Assembly (NCBI GenBank): GCA_023227825.1
Contig: JALOCJ010000002.1
Location: forward strand, 248,001-312,000
From: Candidatus Cloacimonas sp.
GTDB lineage: Bacteria > Cloacimonadota > Cloacimonadia > Cloacimonadales > Cloacimonadaceae
Reading direction: 5' to 3'
DNA: 64,000 nt
The number at the start of each line of letters is the position of its first letter. The stretch's first letter is position 1. A program made the position numbers and the translations under genes. Below the pieces are notes generated by a model that was given only the letters and a program-made list of their open reading frames with translations, ran no database searches and was not told the DNA's origin. Below are positions 53,424-62,288 of the stretch, piece by piece.

Positions 53424-54699
53424 GATATTAATGATTATAAATGAGTTTCCTCCTACCGGTGGGAGCTCTATTCAACGACCCCTAAAGTTTGCAAAATATG
53501 CCGTTAAAGCTGGTTGGGAAGTACATATAATTGCACCCCAAAAACCAGTAAGAAAGGTTTTAGATTATTCTTTACTAAAAGATATTCCTACTGCAGCCAT
53601 AGTTCATAGAGTTGCTGGTTTAGGTATTAAAAATCCCGAAAATAACAAAATGGTAGATGCCCGTTTTGCCGAAACAGCCCCTAAATCAAAAATATTCAAA
53701 TCATTTTGGGGCTTCTTAAAGCTTGTTAATGATTTTATTTTTCCTTATGATAAACAGATTGGCTGGATGCCTTTTGCTTATTTTACTGCTTGTAACATTA
53801 TTAAAAAACAACAGATTAGAAATATCTATATAACTGCTTATCCTTATTCTGCTTTTCTGGTTGGGATAGCGTTAAAGAAAAAATTTCGGGAGAGCGTTTT
53901 TTGGGTAGCCGACTATAGGGATTCCTGGCAATTCAAACCCCTCTTAGAAAAATTTGTTTTACCTTTCCGCTTTCGCAAAATTAGCAGAACAGATGATAAA
54001 GTTCTTGCAACCTGTGACGCAGCTGTATTTGTTACTCCAGAAACGCGTTTGGAATATATTAATAAACACAGCGGGCTGAAAGAAAAATCCTATTATATTC
54101 CCAATGGTTTTGACGAAGATGATTTTACAGGGGTTACTCCGAAAAAGTTTGATAAACTGACTCTTGTTTTAATGGGTAAGCTTACTAAAGTATATGGCTC
54201 TCCTCTAAATTTACTAGAGGTACTGCAGGAAAGCTTTTCTAATAATTATCAGGTAATTCATATTGGCAATATTGAGAAAGCTATTTTACAAAGTATTAAG
54301 AACGCTGGCTATACGAATTATCACTATCTTGGTTATCAAAAGCATAGCGAAGCAATTGCTTATTCCTTAGGAGCTGATATTAATCTGATTTTGCTAAATG
54401 AACATTCTACTGCCAAATATTGGTTTCCTGGCAAGCTTTTTGAGCTTTTACGCTGTGGCAAACCTATTCTTGCTTTAGGACCTAAGGAAAGTAATCTGGA
54501 GAAAATACTTTCGGATACAAAACGCGGCAGATATGCCTATATAAATGATAAAGAACAAATCAAAGCACAGCTTAAATACATTCTGGAAAATCCTAATCAG
54601 TTTGATACTTCTCTGGAAACGATTAAACAATATTCGCGTGAAGAACTATGCAAACAACTATTAGCAATTTATGAAAGAGGTCAATCCAGCAGTTCCTGA
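53410..54699 (+). CDS. Glycosyltransferase, GT4-like
   Basis: The 429-residue product begins KILMIINEFPPTGGSSIQRPLKFAKY, a typical GT-B donor-domain start, and has VADYRDSWQFKP, IPNGFDEDDF, LVLMGKLTKVYG and 'FELLRCGKPILALGPKESN' in the C-terminal half. The clear EX7E motif of GT4 is weaker than in the upstream gene. It overlaps the preceding gene by 14 bases and the convergent GT9 gene by 19 bases. A sugar specificity cannot be given. Confidence 0.85.
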   Translation: MNKNKILMIINEFPPTGGSSIQRPLKFAKYAVKAGWEVHIIAPQKPVRKVLDYSLLKDIPTAAIVHRVAGLGIKNPENNKMVDARFAETAPKSKIFKSFWGFLKLVNDFIFPYDKQIGWMPFAYFTACNIIKKQQIRNIYITAYPYSAFLVGIALKKKFRESVFWVADYRDSWQFKPLLEKFVLPFRFRKISRTDDKVLATCDAAVFVTPETRLEYINKHSGLKEKSYYIPNGFDEDDFTGVTPKKFDKLTLVLMGKLTKVYGSPLNLLEVLQESFSNNYQVIHIGNIEKAILQSIKNAGYTNYHYLGYQKHSEAIAYSLGADINLILLNEHSTAKYWFPGKLFELLRCGKPILALGPKESNLEKILSDTKRGRYAYINDKEQIKAQLKYILENPNQFDTSLETIKQYSREELCKQLLAIYERGQSSSS

Positions 54700-55727
54700 A
54701 CGCGTTTAAATACCATCTCCGGAGTAAGCTTAATAAGACAATCCAGCGTGCACTTTGGTTTCTTTGTCTTTTCTCTGCAAGGAGCACAAGAAATTGGATA
54801 ACGAATTATAAAACTTTTTTTGGAAAAAGGAGCTGTCTGCAATTCATTAGCAGGACCGAAAATAGTTAGACCCTTTATTCCAAAGCAGGAAGCAATATGT
54901 CCCAAGCCGGAATCAGTATTGATAAAAAAGTGTAAGCGGGAAATTACAGCTGCCACATTTGCCAGTGGAGCATTGAGTAAAAGCAGGGTATTGGTTCTTG
55001 CCTGAATTTCTTTTCCTACTTCCAGTTCATCAGGACCAGCAATAATCAAAACAGGATAATCATATTGCCTTTTAAGCTTTTCTATTAAGGCAATAAAATA
55101 TTCCTTATTCCATCTTTTGTACTTATTTTTAGCCATACAACCAGGATGGATGCCGATAACCTTTTTCCCTGTCAGCTTGTTTTCAGCCAGGAAATTCTCT
55201 GCCCATTGCTGGTTTTCTTCCGTTAAATGAAAATAGGTATATAAATTTAATTCTTTTTGATTAGCCATTGCCTCATCCCAGGAAGGAAGATTTAAAAAAC
55301 TCTGAAATAAAGCATAGTTATTTTGTGTGCGAGAGCGATTTGGTTTATATTGTGTGTAATAAGATAGACCCGGGTAACGGATTTTTTTGTATTCACCGAT
55401 CTTATTTTCTGCCTTTAAGAGTAACATAAACAGCCAGGATTTCCAGGGAGTAACTCCTGAAGAAAATAGCACTGCTTTGTATTTCTCTTTGCGAAGTTGG
55501 AAAAGAGTAGGAAGCAGTAAATTTGTTTTCCAGCCGGTGAAGTGAATTTTACTTACAAAAGGAGCATTATTTACAGGAATTGCAGCGGACTTGGGAAAGA
55601 AAAGAATTTCCAGTTCCAGCAAGGGATATAAGGTCTTTACTGCTTGAAGGACAGGGGTTAACATAATCATATCTCCAATACCCCAAGTGTGGATGATTAG
55701 AATTTTGTTTTCTGCAATATCTTTCAT
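54681..55727 (-). CDS. Glycosyltransferase family 9 (heptosyltransferase-like)
   Basis: The 348-residue product has the GT9 pattern: ILIIHTWGIGDMIMLTPVL at the start, IGIHPGCMAKNKYKRW in the middle, and 'FINTDSGLGHIASCFGIKGLTIFGPA' with the usual TD(S/G)G motif. This family transfers heptose (LPS core) or related sugars. It supports a Gram-negative envelope. It is transcribed opposite to the preceding gene, overlapping its 3' end by 19 bases, and lies 10 bases downstream of the flippase gene. Confidence 0.9.
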   Translation of the reverse strand: MKDIAENKILIIHTWGIGDMIMLTPVLQAVKTLYPLLELEILFFPKSAAIPVNNAPFVSKIHFTGWKTNLLLPTLFQLRKEKYKAVLFSSGVTPWKSWLFMLLLKAENKIGEYKKIRYPGLSYYTQYKPNRSRTQNNYALFQSFLNLPSWDEAMANQKELNLYTYFHLTEENQQWAENFLAENKLTGKKVIGIHPGCMAKNKYKRWNKEYFIALIEKLKRQYDYPVLIIAGPDELEVGKEIQARTNTLLLLNAPLANVAAVISRLHFFINTDSGLGHIASCFGIKGLTIFGPANELQTAPFSKKSFIIRYPISCAPCREKTKKPKCTLDCLIKLTPEMVFKRVQELLD

Positions 55728-55737
55728 AACTAAAACC

Positions 55738-57081
55738 TTACGCTGTTTTACGGGATAATTTTCCCCAAAGGGATTTCATATCAGCCATAGTTTCTTTCCA
55801 TAAATCAGTAATATCTTGCCAGGAAGGTAATAAATAATGTAACATTCTGCCTCTACTATCCTTTTGTTCAAACCAAACAATCAAAATAAACCAGAGAAAA
55901 TAGGAAAAACTTGTGCTGAGTGCAGCACCATTAATTCCCATAATGGGAATAAGCCAAATATCCAATCCGATATTCACTAATAACGCTATTGCAGGAAGGA
56001 TAATACTGATTACAGGAAAGCCCTTGCTGTTCAGATAATTATTAAACAAAGAACCAAAGCTTAAACCATAAGCTGCCGGCATCAGCCAAAAATAGACAAA
56101 ATAGACAGGAACAAATTGACTTCCAAACATTATTTGCATAATGAACTTTCCCAAAAGACCAAACCCTATATTAGCCAAAGTGATAAAGAAAAAGAACAAA
56201 AGCAGGGTCTTCTTTAATAACAACCATTTACTAATATCATCTTCAATATCGGAGAGCTTTACAAACAATAAACCACCAACTAAGTTGGAAGCAATCTGAA
56301 TAAAATCTACAATATGTGCAGCCATAGAATAAATTCCCACTTCCCTGAAATTCATAAAATGCTTGATTATTATTATATCAGCTCTAATTAGCAACATAAT
56401 GAACAGAGAGGATAGAAAAACACGAAATCCATAGCTATAAAATAATTTAATTATTTTTAGATTAAATTGTTTATACCAGGAATTCCAATTATTTCTTAAA
56501 GCAAGATAAATTATGCTGCAAGTAAGACCGATCAGGTTGAAAAACAACAGAGTGTTAATTTTATCAACCCTAACAAGAGTATAATAACCGATTACTAAAA
56601 GAACAAAGTAAATCGCAGAAATTAAAAAATGAGAAATAGAGTTTTCTAAAACTCTGTCCATACCCAAATAAATTGCTTGCAATTGCATAAATGTTTTAGA
56701 AAAGGAGATATAAATAACCAAAAATATTATCTTTGTCACCGTTAGCCGATATCCAATCAGTTTGTTCCAATAATCCAGAAATGCAACGCCTAAAGTGATC
56801 AAAATTATTATTTCTAAAAACATAGTTAGAATAGTCCACCCAAACATTGTTTGCACTTCTTCAGGATATTTACGAACTAGATAAGGATAACTTCTATATA
56901 CTCCAAAATCAAGAATTATCCAGATAAATCCGCCTAAGGTTATCAGATAGCTGTATTCACCTTTTAAAATCACTCCCAAATATCTGGCACTAACCCAACT
57001 GATTAAAAAAGAAAGCCCAAGAATAACTATTCTGAAACTACCACTGGTAATGATGTTTTTTTTCAGATTTATGCGGGACAT
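55738..57081 (-). CDS. Polysaccharide flippase (Wzx/MATE-like, PST family)
   Basis: The 447-residue product has about 12 hydrophobic segments and the start 'NIITSGSFRIVILGLSFLISWVSARYLG' typical of oligosaccharide flippases, followed by LGGFIWIILDFGVYRSYPYL. It would move lipid-linked glycans across the inner membrane. It is very AT-rich compared with its neighbours. Together with the GT9 gene it forms a two-gene minus-strand unit inside the glycan region. No Wzy-type polymerase or Wzz gene is in the window. Confidence 0.87.
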   Translation of the reverse strand: MSRINLKKNIITSGSFRIVILGLSFLISWVSARYLGVILKGEYSYLITLGGFIWIILDFGVYRSYPYLVRKYPEEVQTMFGWTILTMFLEIIILITLGVAFLDYWNKLIGYRLTVTKIIFLVIYISFSKTFMQLQAIYLGMDRVLENSISHFLISAIYFVLLVIGYYTLVRVDKINTLLFFNLIGLTCSIIYLALRNNWNSWYKQFNLKIIKLFYSYGFRVFLSSLFIMLLIRADIIIIKHFMNFREVGIYSMAAHIVDFIQIASNLVGGLLFVKLSDIEDDISKWLLLKKTLLLFFFFITLANIGFGLLGKFIMQIMFGSQFVPVYFVYFWLMPAAYGLSFGSLFNNYLNSKGFPVISIILPAIALLVNIGLDIWLIPIMGINGAALSTSFSYFLWFILIVWFEQKDSRGRMLHYLLPSWQDITDLWKETMADMKSLWGKLSRKTA

Positions 57082-57490
57082 TTTTCTACTTTGCTGCTCT
57101 GTAAATTTTGGATTTTGTTATAATTCATAATTCCATAATGTTTATATCGTGCTTTTTGTCAAATGGAAAACACACGAAGTCAGGAGTTAAAACTACCTTC
57201 AAAAATTATTAACCTTTTACACATTTATTTGACAGTGAGGACTCGCGGCGCATTCCAGCATCAGTATTTTTAGAAAGAGAAAAATGAAAAAGAGATTTTA
57301 GGAATAATGAAAAATGAAGAATTGTGAATTATATATCTGTGTTATTTGTTTAATCTGTATTAAATATAGATTAAATGTGTCTGGCTCGGCGGACTTAATT
57401 TCCTTGACAGATAATAGCCGGATTTTATCAGGAATTTTTATGGTAAAAGCAATGCTAAGTTTATATAAGACACAAAGTAAGGGACTATAA
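57082..57490. other. Divergent intergenic region of the glycan cluster
   Basis: The 409-base gap separates the flippase gene and the GT2 gene. A block at 57180-57255 (CAGGAGTTAAAACTACC ... TTTGACAGTGAGGACTCG) looks like a degenerate copy of the short inverted-end family. A TCTGTGTTATTTGTTTAATCTG-type simple repeat lies at 57345-57375. A promoter candidate is listed separately. I see no gene. Confidence 0.5.
57404..57431 (+). promoter_or_regulatory. Candidate sigma-70 promoter upstream of the GT2 gene
   Basis: TTGACA (57404-57409) is followed after 16 bases by TATCAG (57426-57431). The -35 is consensus, the -10 moderate. The start of transcription would lie about 55 bases before the GT2 ATG, so this could drive the three-gene run GT2-epimerase-dehydrogenase. 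Confidence 0.45.
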
Positions 57491-58639
57491 ATGGAAATTG
57501 CAGAAATAGTATTCTGGATTTCCTGGATACTTTTAGCTTATCATCTTGTTGGTTACTGGATGATTTTGTTCCTATTTAATTCTCTTTTTCGGAAGAAGAA
57601 AGCTCCTTTCCTAAAAGAGGAATTTTATCCTTCTATTACTGTTATTTGTCCTGCATACAATGAAGAAAAAGTAATGGAAGCAAAAATCCAGTCATTCCTA
57701 AACCTGGACTACCCCCAAGATAAAATAAAAATGATTGTAATATCAGATGATTCTACCGATAGAACCAATGAAATAGTCCAAAAATATACCAATCAAAACA
57801 TTTCCTTAATCATTCAAAAACCGAGAGCAGGCAAGCCAAACGCGCTTAATTTGGTTTTGCCCTTATTGGATTCTGATTATGTCTTGTCTACGGATGCTGA
57901 TTGTTTATTTGAACCCCAATGTGTTAAAATGTTGGTAGCTAATATGCTTTCCGATGAAAAAATCGGGCTTGTGTCTGGAAATGTAAAAAAGGTTCAAAAA
58001 GGAAAGCTGGAATCAGGGGAAGGTTTTTATTGGAAATATGAGGCATTTCTAAAATTAATGGAATCAAGATTTAACACTATTATTGGTGCTAGTGGAGTTA
58101 TATATCTAATTAAAAGAGAATTATTTACGGCTATCGAGCTTAATAGTCCTGATGATTTTGAAAGGGTCTTAATTACTATCAAGTATGGTAAAATAGCTAC
58201 CTTTGAACCCCAAGCGAATGTCCTTATGGAGTTTACCGAAAGAGCAACAGAAGAAATAGCCCGCAAAGTAAGAATTATTACCCGTGAATGGTATGTTTTG
58301 CAGCGTAACATAGAACTATTAAATCCTTTTCGCTATCCGGCAGTGAGCTTTATTTTATTTTCTCATAAAGTATTACGCTGGTTGTTTTTTGTTTTTGTAT
58401 TGACAGGATTTATCAGTAACACTTTTTTGTTGTCTAATACCTTCTACCGGATTATATTTTTTTTACAGCTGATTTTCTATTTGTCGGGAACAATAGGACT
58501 TATAAGTCAGAAAAAAGGTCACCATATTCCTTTAACAGGAATTCCGGGATATTTTGTAGCGATGGTCTATTCCTCTGCTATAGCGTTTGTGAACTTCCTG
58601 CAAAAAAAGAAGATAAACTTATGGCAACCTGTGCGTTAA
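57491..58639 (+). CDS. Membrane glycosyltransferase, family 2
   Basis: The 382-residue product has an N-terminal membrane helix (about 5-30), the GT2 nucleotide-binding region 'SITVICPAYNEE' and VISDDSTDRTNE (DDS), and the DxD motif TDADCLFEP. A processive-type segment with Q/R-x-x-R-W is replaced here by ITREWYVLQRN. The C-terminus carries three more membrane helices (about 290-310, 318-338 and 350-370). It resembles poly-beta-linked or lipid-linked sugar transferases. It starts the plus-strand run with the epimerase and dehydrogenase genes. Confidence 0.87.
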   Translation: MEIAEIVFWISWILLAYHLVGYWMILFLFNSLFRKKKAPFLKEEFYPSITVICPAYNEEKVMEAKIQSFLNLDYPQDKIKMIVISDDSTDRTNEIVQKYTNQNISLIIQKPRAGKPNALNLVLPLLDSDYVLSTDADCLFEPQCVKMLVANMLSDEKIGLVSGNVKKVQKGKLESGEGFYWKYEAFLKLMESRFNTIIGASGVIYLIKRELFTAIELNSPDDFERVLITIKYGKIATFEPQANVLMEFTERATEEIARKVRIITREWYVLQRNIELLNPFRYPAVSFILFSHKVLRWLFFVFVLTGFISNTFLLSNTFYRIIFFLQLIFYLSGTIGLISQKKGHHIPLTGIPGYFVAMVYSSAIAFVNFLQKKKINLWQPVR

Positions 58640-58648
58640 GGAGCTAAA

Positions 58649-59641
58649 ATGAATATTCTAATTACAGGCAGTAATGGCTTTGTCGGTTCCAACTTAATGT
58701 GGGAACTGGAAAAAGACGGTCATACTGTTATTGGTATTGATATCAGTGAACACTGCGAAGGCAAAAAGCATCCGGAAACAATGCTTGGAGATATCAGGTC
58801 GCTAAAAGATTTGAATAATGCTTCCTCCAATTTTACTAAAAAACACAATAGTCCTATTCAGCTGATAATTCATTGTGCAGCAGCCAAGAATGACTTTGGT
58901 ATTTCCCGTCAGGAATATTTCAGTCATAATAAATATGGCACCAAAACATTGCTGAATTTTGCTACTCAGCAAGACATTAAGAAATTGATTTATATCAGTT
59001 CCGTTGGCGTTTTTGGCTATCCGGAGGGGAAAGCAAATGAGGATACACCTTATCATCCGGATACCGATTATGGCGCTTCAAAGCTTGCAGGAGAGCTGCT
59101 TTGTATCAAATGGCAACAGCAAAATCCCCGAAATGAGCTAATTGTTATCCGACCTGCTGCAATTTTCGGTCCGCATAATTTTACTAATACCTATAAACTT
59201 ATAGACACTTTGCATCGTAGACCCTTTTTAACTATCGGTGAAGGAAATCATATTAAAACAATCGTTTCCATCTCTACCGTGATTGATATGATTCGTTTTG
59301 CTATACAAAAATTAGCTCCAGGTTACCAACATTATAACTGTATAGATGAGCCCTATTTAACCCTGAAAGAATTGATGGAACTAATTTGTTCGCATCCCGG
59401 GTTTACAATGCCCCGCATAAAAATTCCTCTGCAGGCAGCAATTGGTATTGGTAAGTTATTTGATATTCCAGCTAAACTTTTTTCTCTTGACCTTCCTGTA
59501 AATAGTGATAGAATGCGCAAATTGGGAACTGCTACTTTTTTTACTGCTGAAAAAGCCAAAAGGGATGGTTTTATCCAAAAGGTCTCTTTACAAGATAGCA
59601 TCACTGCAATGTGCGATTGGTATCTTTCAATAAACAAATAA
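58649..59641 (+). CDS. NAD-dependent sugar epimerase/dehydratase
   Basis: The 330-residue SDR-extended product has NILITGSNGFVGSNL (Rossmann GxxGxxG), YISSVGVFG, and the active-site YGASKLAGE (Tyr-x3-Lys). The substrate should be a nucleotide sugar or lipid-linked sugar for surface glycans, given the neighbours. It lies nine bases after the GT2 gene with AAGGAG upstream, and 19 bases before the dehydrogenase gene. Specificity cannot be read by eye. Confidence 0.9.
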   Translation: MNILITGSNGFVGSNLMWELEKDGHTVIGIDISEHCEGKKHPETMLGDIRSLKDLNNASSNFTKKHNSPIQLIIHCAAAKNDFGISRQEYFSHNKYGTKTLLNFATQQDIKKLIYISSVGVFGYPEGKANEDTPYHPDTDYGASKLAGELLCIKWQQQNPRNELIVIRPAAIFGPHNFTNTYKLIDTLHRRPFLTIGEGNHIKTIVSISTVIDMIRFAIQKLAPGYQHYNCIDEPYLTLKELMELICSHPGFTMPRIKIPLQAAIGIGKLFDIPAKLFSLDLPVNSDRMRKLGTATFFTAEKAKRDGFIQKVSLQDSITAMCDWYLSINK

Positions 59642-59660
59642 ATTAACAGGAGTATTTTAA

Positions 59661-60689
59661 ATGAAAACAGTAAAAATCGGCTTAATTGGCTGCGGCCGCA
59701 TTTCTAAAAATCACCTTGATGCCGTTACTCAAATTCCCGAAGCGGAGTTTGTTGCCGCATGTGACATTGTAGAAGAAAAAATGCAGGCGATAGCAGAAAA
59801 TTATGGCATTAAGAATCTTTATCCTAACTACCAGGAAATGCTGGAAAAAGAAAAGTTAGACCTTGTTTCTATTTGCACGCCAAGTGGTTTGCATCCCCAA
59901 ATGGGTATTGAAGTAGCTAATCATAAAATCAATGTGTTAACCGAAAAACCTATGGCTACCAATATTGAATCAGCTGATGCTTTAATTAAAGCTTGTGACA
60001 AGAATAATGTAAAACTATTTGTGGTGAAACAGAATCGCCTCAATTCTACTATGCAACTCCTTAAAAGAGCAATTGATAAAGGACGCTTTGGCAGAATTTA
60101 TTTAGCCGAATCCAATGTCTTCTGGCAAAGACCTCAAGCCTATTATGATGCCGAAAAATGGCGTGGAACATGGGAATTTGACGGCGGTGCTTTTATGAAT
60201 CAGGCAAGCCATTATGTTGATGCTCTTTATTGGCTTTTAGGAAATGTTGATAGTGTTATGGCTTACACGGCAACTATGGCTCGCAGAATTGAAGCTGAAG
60301 ATACGGGTTGTGCTATCTTACATTTTCGCAATGGGATAATAGCAACTATCAATGTTACAATGTTAACCTATCCCAAAAATTTTGAGGGCTCCATCACTAT
60401 TATCGGAGAAAAAGGAACCGTTAAAATCGGGGGTGTAGCAGTTAATAAAATAGAAAAATGGGAATTTGAGGATTACGATGATGATGATCGTATTGCTCAG
60501 GATGCCAATTATCAGCCACCAAATGTGTATGGCTTTGGTCATAATCCCTACTATCGCAATGTAATAGATGTCCTTTTAGGCAAAGATGTACCTTCTACTG
60601 ACGGAAGAGATGGCAGAAAATCAGTGGAAATCATTCAGGCAATTTACCGTTCTGCCAAAACCGGGAAACGCGTTTCTCTACCATTATAA
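59661..60689 (+). CDS. Gfo/Idh/MocA-family dehydrogenase, WlbA/WbpB-like
   Basis: The 342-residue product has the Rossmann motif GLIGCGRISKNH (7-18), EKPMATN with catalytic Lys96, and a C-terminal domain with GRFGRIYLAES, WRGTWEFDGGAFMNQASHYVD and 'GHNPYYRNVIDVLLG'. These strings closely recall the UDP-GlcNAcA 3-dehydrogenase WlbA/WbpB, which begins synthesis of UDP-2,3-diacetamido-uronic acids for LPS. The partner aminotransferase and acetyltransferase (WlbC/WlbB) are not in this window. It follows the epimerase gene in one run with an ACAGGAG site. Confidence 0.85.
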   Translation: MKTVKIGLIGCGRISKNHLDAVTQIPEAEFVAACDIVEEKMQAIAENYGIKNLYPNYQEMLEKEKLDLVSICTPSGLHPQMGIEVANHKINVLTEKPMATNIESADALIKACDKNNVKLFVVKQNRLNSTMQLLKRAIDKGRFGRIYLAESNVFWQRPQAYYDAEKWRGTWEFDGGAFMNQASHYVDALYWLLGNVDSVMAYTATMARRIEAEDTGCAILHFRNGIIATINVTMLTYPKNFEGSITIIGEKGTVKIGGVAVNKIEKWEFEDYDDDDRIAQDANYQPPNVYGFGHNPYYRNVIDVLLGKDVPSTDGRDGRKSVEIIQAIYRSAKTGKRVSLPL

Positions 60690-61369
60690 AATGGACATTC
60701 AATCTTACAGGGCAGGAGAATATTTTATTGCAGGTAAGCCTAGTTCTTGAAGAGCCGAATTCATATTTAGTATCTGCTATTGGTATTTTTGCTTTGGAAA
60801 CTTTCTAATTTCACATCCAGTTGGAATTTCATACTTTATTTTCCCTTCAGTTTTTTATGCCAATTTAACAATCAATGCCGTCATTATTATTTAGTAATTC
60901 TTTAACGCTTCCTTAACGATTCCTTAACGGAGTTAAAGCAGTGTTAAAGAATCGTTAAAGGGTCATAAAAGAAACGACTGAAGGACAACAAATTATGACA
61001 CCTTAGGTAACAATGACGGATTTATCATCTAGCTGTAACAAAAAACGGTAAAGTTAAAAGCCCGAAGGACTTCACAACAATGGAAAGGATAGCGTAAGCT
61101 CCCTGTAAAATTCACGATTTTCCCTAGGGGGAATTCAGGACATATAATCTTCATCTGCTTTCTCCATTATTGCTCCCTACAAACTATATCATTTATAACT
61201 ATTTATTTTCCGCTTTGATATAACAAATTTATAAATTAAAACCAATGCCAAACTAAACGGTAAGTGCTAAATATATAAAAGCAATACCCCAGCTTGCAAG
61301 ATTTAATTTGTTTTTAATTCTGTTTATATTATTATATGTAGTAGACCAAATACTGTTAAGGAGAATAGA
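60690..61369. other. 680-base intergenic region with a repeat core
   Basis: The gap contains a core-only copy of the long repeat (60888-60975). Apart from that I see AT-rich sequence without a credible frame. The peroxiredoxin gene has AAGGAGA just before its ATG; the upstream TTGTTT and TATATG about 17 bases apart (61308-61337) are a weak promoter candidate. No RNA gene was recognised. Confidence 0.55.
60888..60975 (+). repeat. Dispersed palindrome-centred repeat, copy F (core only)
   Basis: TTTAGTAATTCTTTAACGC, CTTCCTTAACGATTCC, then GGAGTTAAAGCAGTG and AAGAATCGTTAAAGGGTC retain the unit structure and a TTAACGGAGTTAA centre. The conserved tail (GCAGCATAAAAGATTC...) is missing. It suggests that the palindromic core can exist or persist alone. 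Confidence 0.8.
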
Positions 61370-62092
61370 ATGGAAACAAGAGAAACTATGCCTTTGTTGG
61401 GGGATTATTTCCCCGAAATGACCGTCGTAACTACTAAAGGTAAAATGACCCTTCCCCAAGATATGGCGGGAAAGTGGTTCGTCTTTTTCAGTCATCCGGC
61501 TGATTTTACTCCTGTCTGCACAACGGAATTTGTTGCGTTTCAAAAGCTGTATCCCAAGTTCAAAGCTTTGAATACAGAACTTATCGGTTTAAGTGTAGAT
61601 CAGGTTTTTGCCCATATTAAGTGGGAAGAATGGATTAAAGAACATCTTGGTGTAGAAATTCAGTTTCCCATTATTGCCGATACCGGTGCTGTAGCCCAGC
61701 GCTTGGGTCTTATTCATCCCGGAAAAGGCACAAACACTGTCCGAGCTGTATTTATCGTTGATGCTAAAGGTATTATCAGAATTATTCTATATTATCCTCA
61801 GGAACTGGGACGCAATATGGAAGAAATTCTGCGTGCTGTAGAAGCAATGCAATTTTCAGATGCTAACGGTTGCTCTATGCCTGCTAACTGGCCTAAAAAT
61901 GAATTGATTGGAGACAAGGTTATTATTCCGGCTGCTGCAACTGTTGCTGATGCCAATGCCCGTATTGCCAAAATTAAAAAAGGAGAAATTGAGGGTTATG
62001 ATTGGTGGTTTTCCTATCGGGATTCTAAACCCAAACAGGTGAAAAAATCCGCTGTTAAGCCCAAAACTTCTTCCCACACAAAAAAGAAATAA
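61370..62092 (+). CDS. Peroxiredoxin, Prx6/archaeal type
   Basis: The 240-residue product has the AhpC/TSA fold with the peroxidatic Cys50 in HPADFTPVCTTE, followed by a long C-terminal arm (170-218) with NGCSMPANWP (Cys168) and 'YDWWFSYRD'. This layout is typical of the thioredoxin-dependent peroxidases of archaea and anaerobes, where a downstream Cys can act as resolving residue. It removes hydrogen peroxide, useful in an anaerobe with occasional oxygen exposure. A Lys-rich tail of about 20 residues is an addition. A strong terminator follows it. Confidence 0.93.
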   Translation: METRETMPLLGDYFPEMTVVTTKGKMTLPQDMAGKWFVFFSHPADFTPVCTTEFVAFQKLYPKFKALNTELIGLSVDQVFAHIKWEEWIKEHLGVEIQFPIIADTGAVAQRLGLIHPGKGTNTVRAVFIVDAKGIIRIILYYPQELGRNMEEILRAVEAMQFSDANGCSMPANWPKNELIGDKVIIPAAATVADANARIAKIKKGEIEGYDWWFSYRDSKPKQVKKSAVKPKTSSHTKKK

Positions 62093-62098
62093 TAAATT

Positions 62099-62130
62099 AA
62101 AGAGGTAGTTATGTAGCTGCCTCTTTTTTT
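62099..62130 (+). terminator. Rho-independent terminator after the peroxiredoxin gene
   Basis: AAAGAGGTAGTT pairs with AGCTGCCTCTTT (12 bp with two G-U pairs) around an 8-base loop, and the second arm runs into TTTTTTT. It starts a few bases after the peroxiredoxin stop codon and isolates that gene from the next one. Confidence 0.85.
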
Positions 62131-62288
62131 ATTACAATAAAAAAGGTTAATGGGCATCAACCCTCTTAACCTTCTAAACCCTCTCAACCCTCCTGGTTTT
62201 CTTTTACATCTTTGGAATATATAGTGCTTAATTATAATGTCAGCATTGATAAAATTATTGGATAGTATATAAATATTAGAAGGTAACA

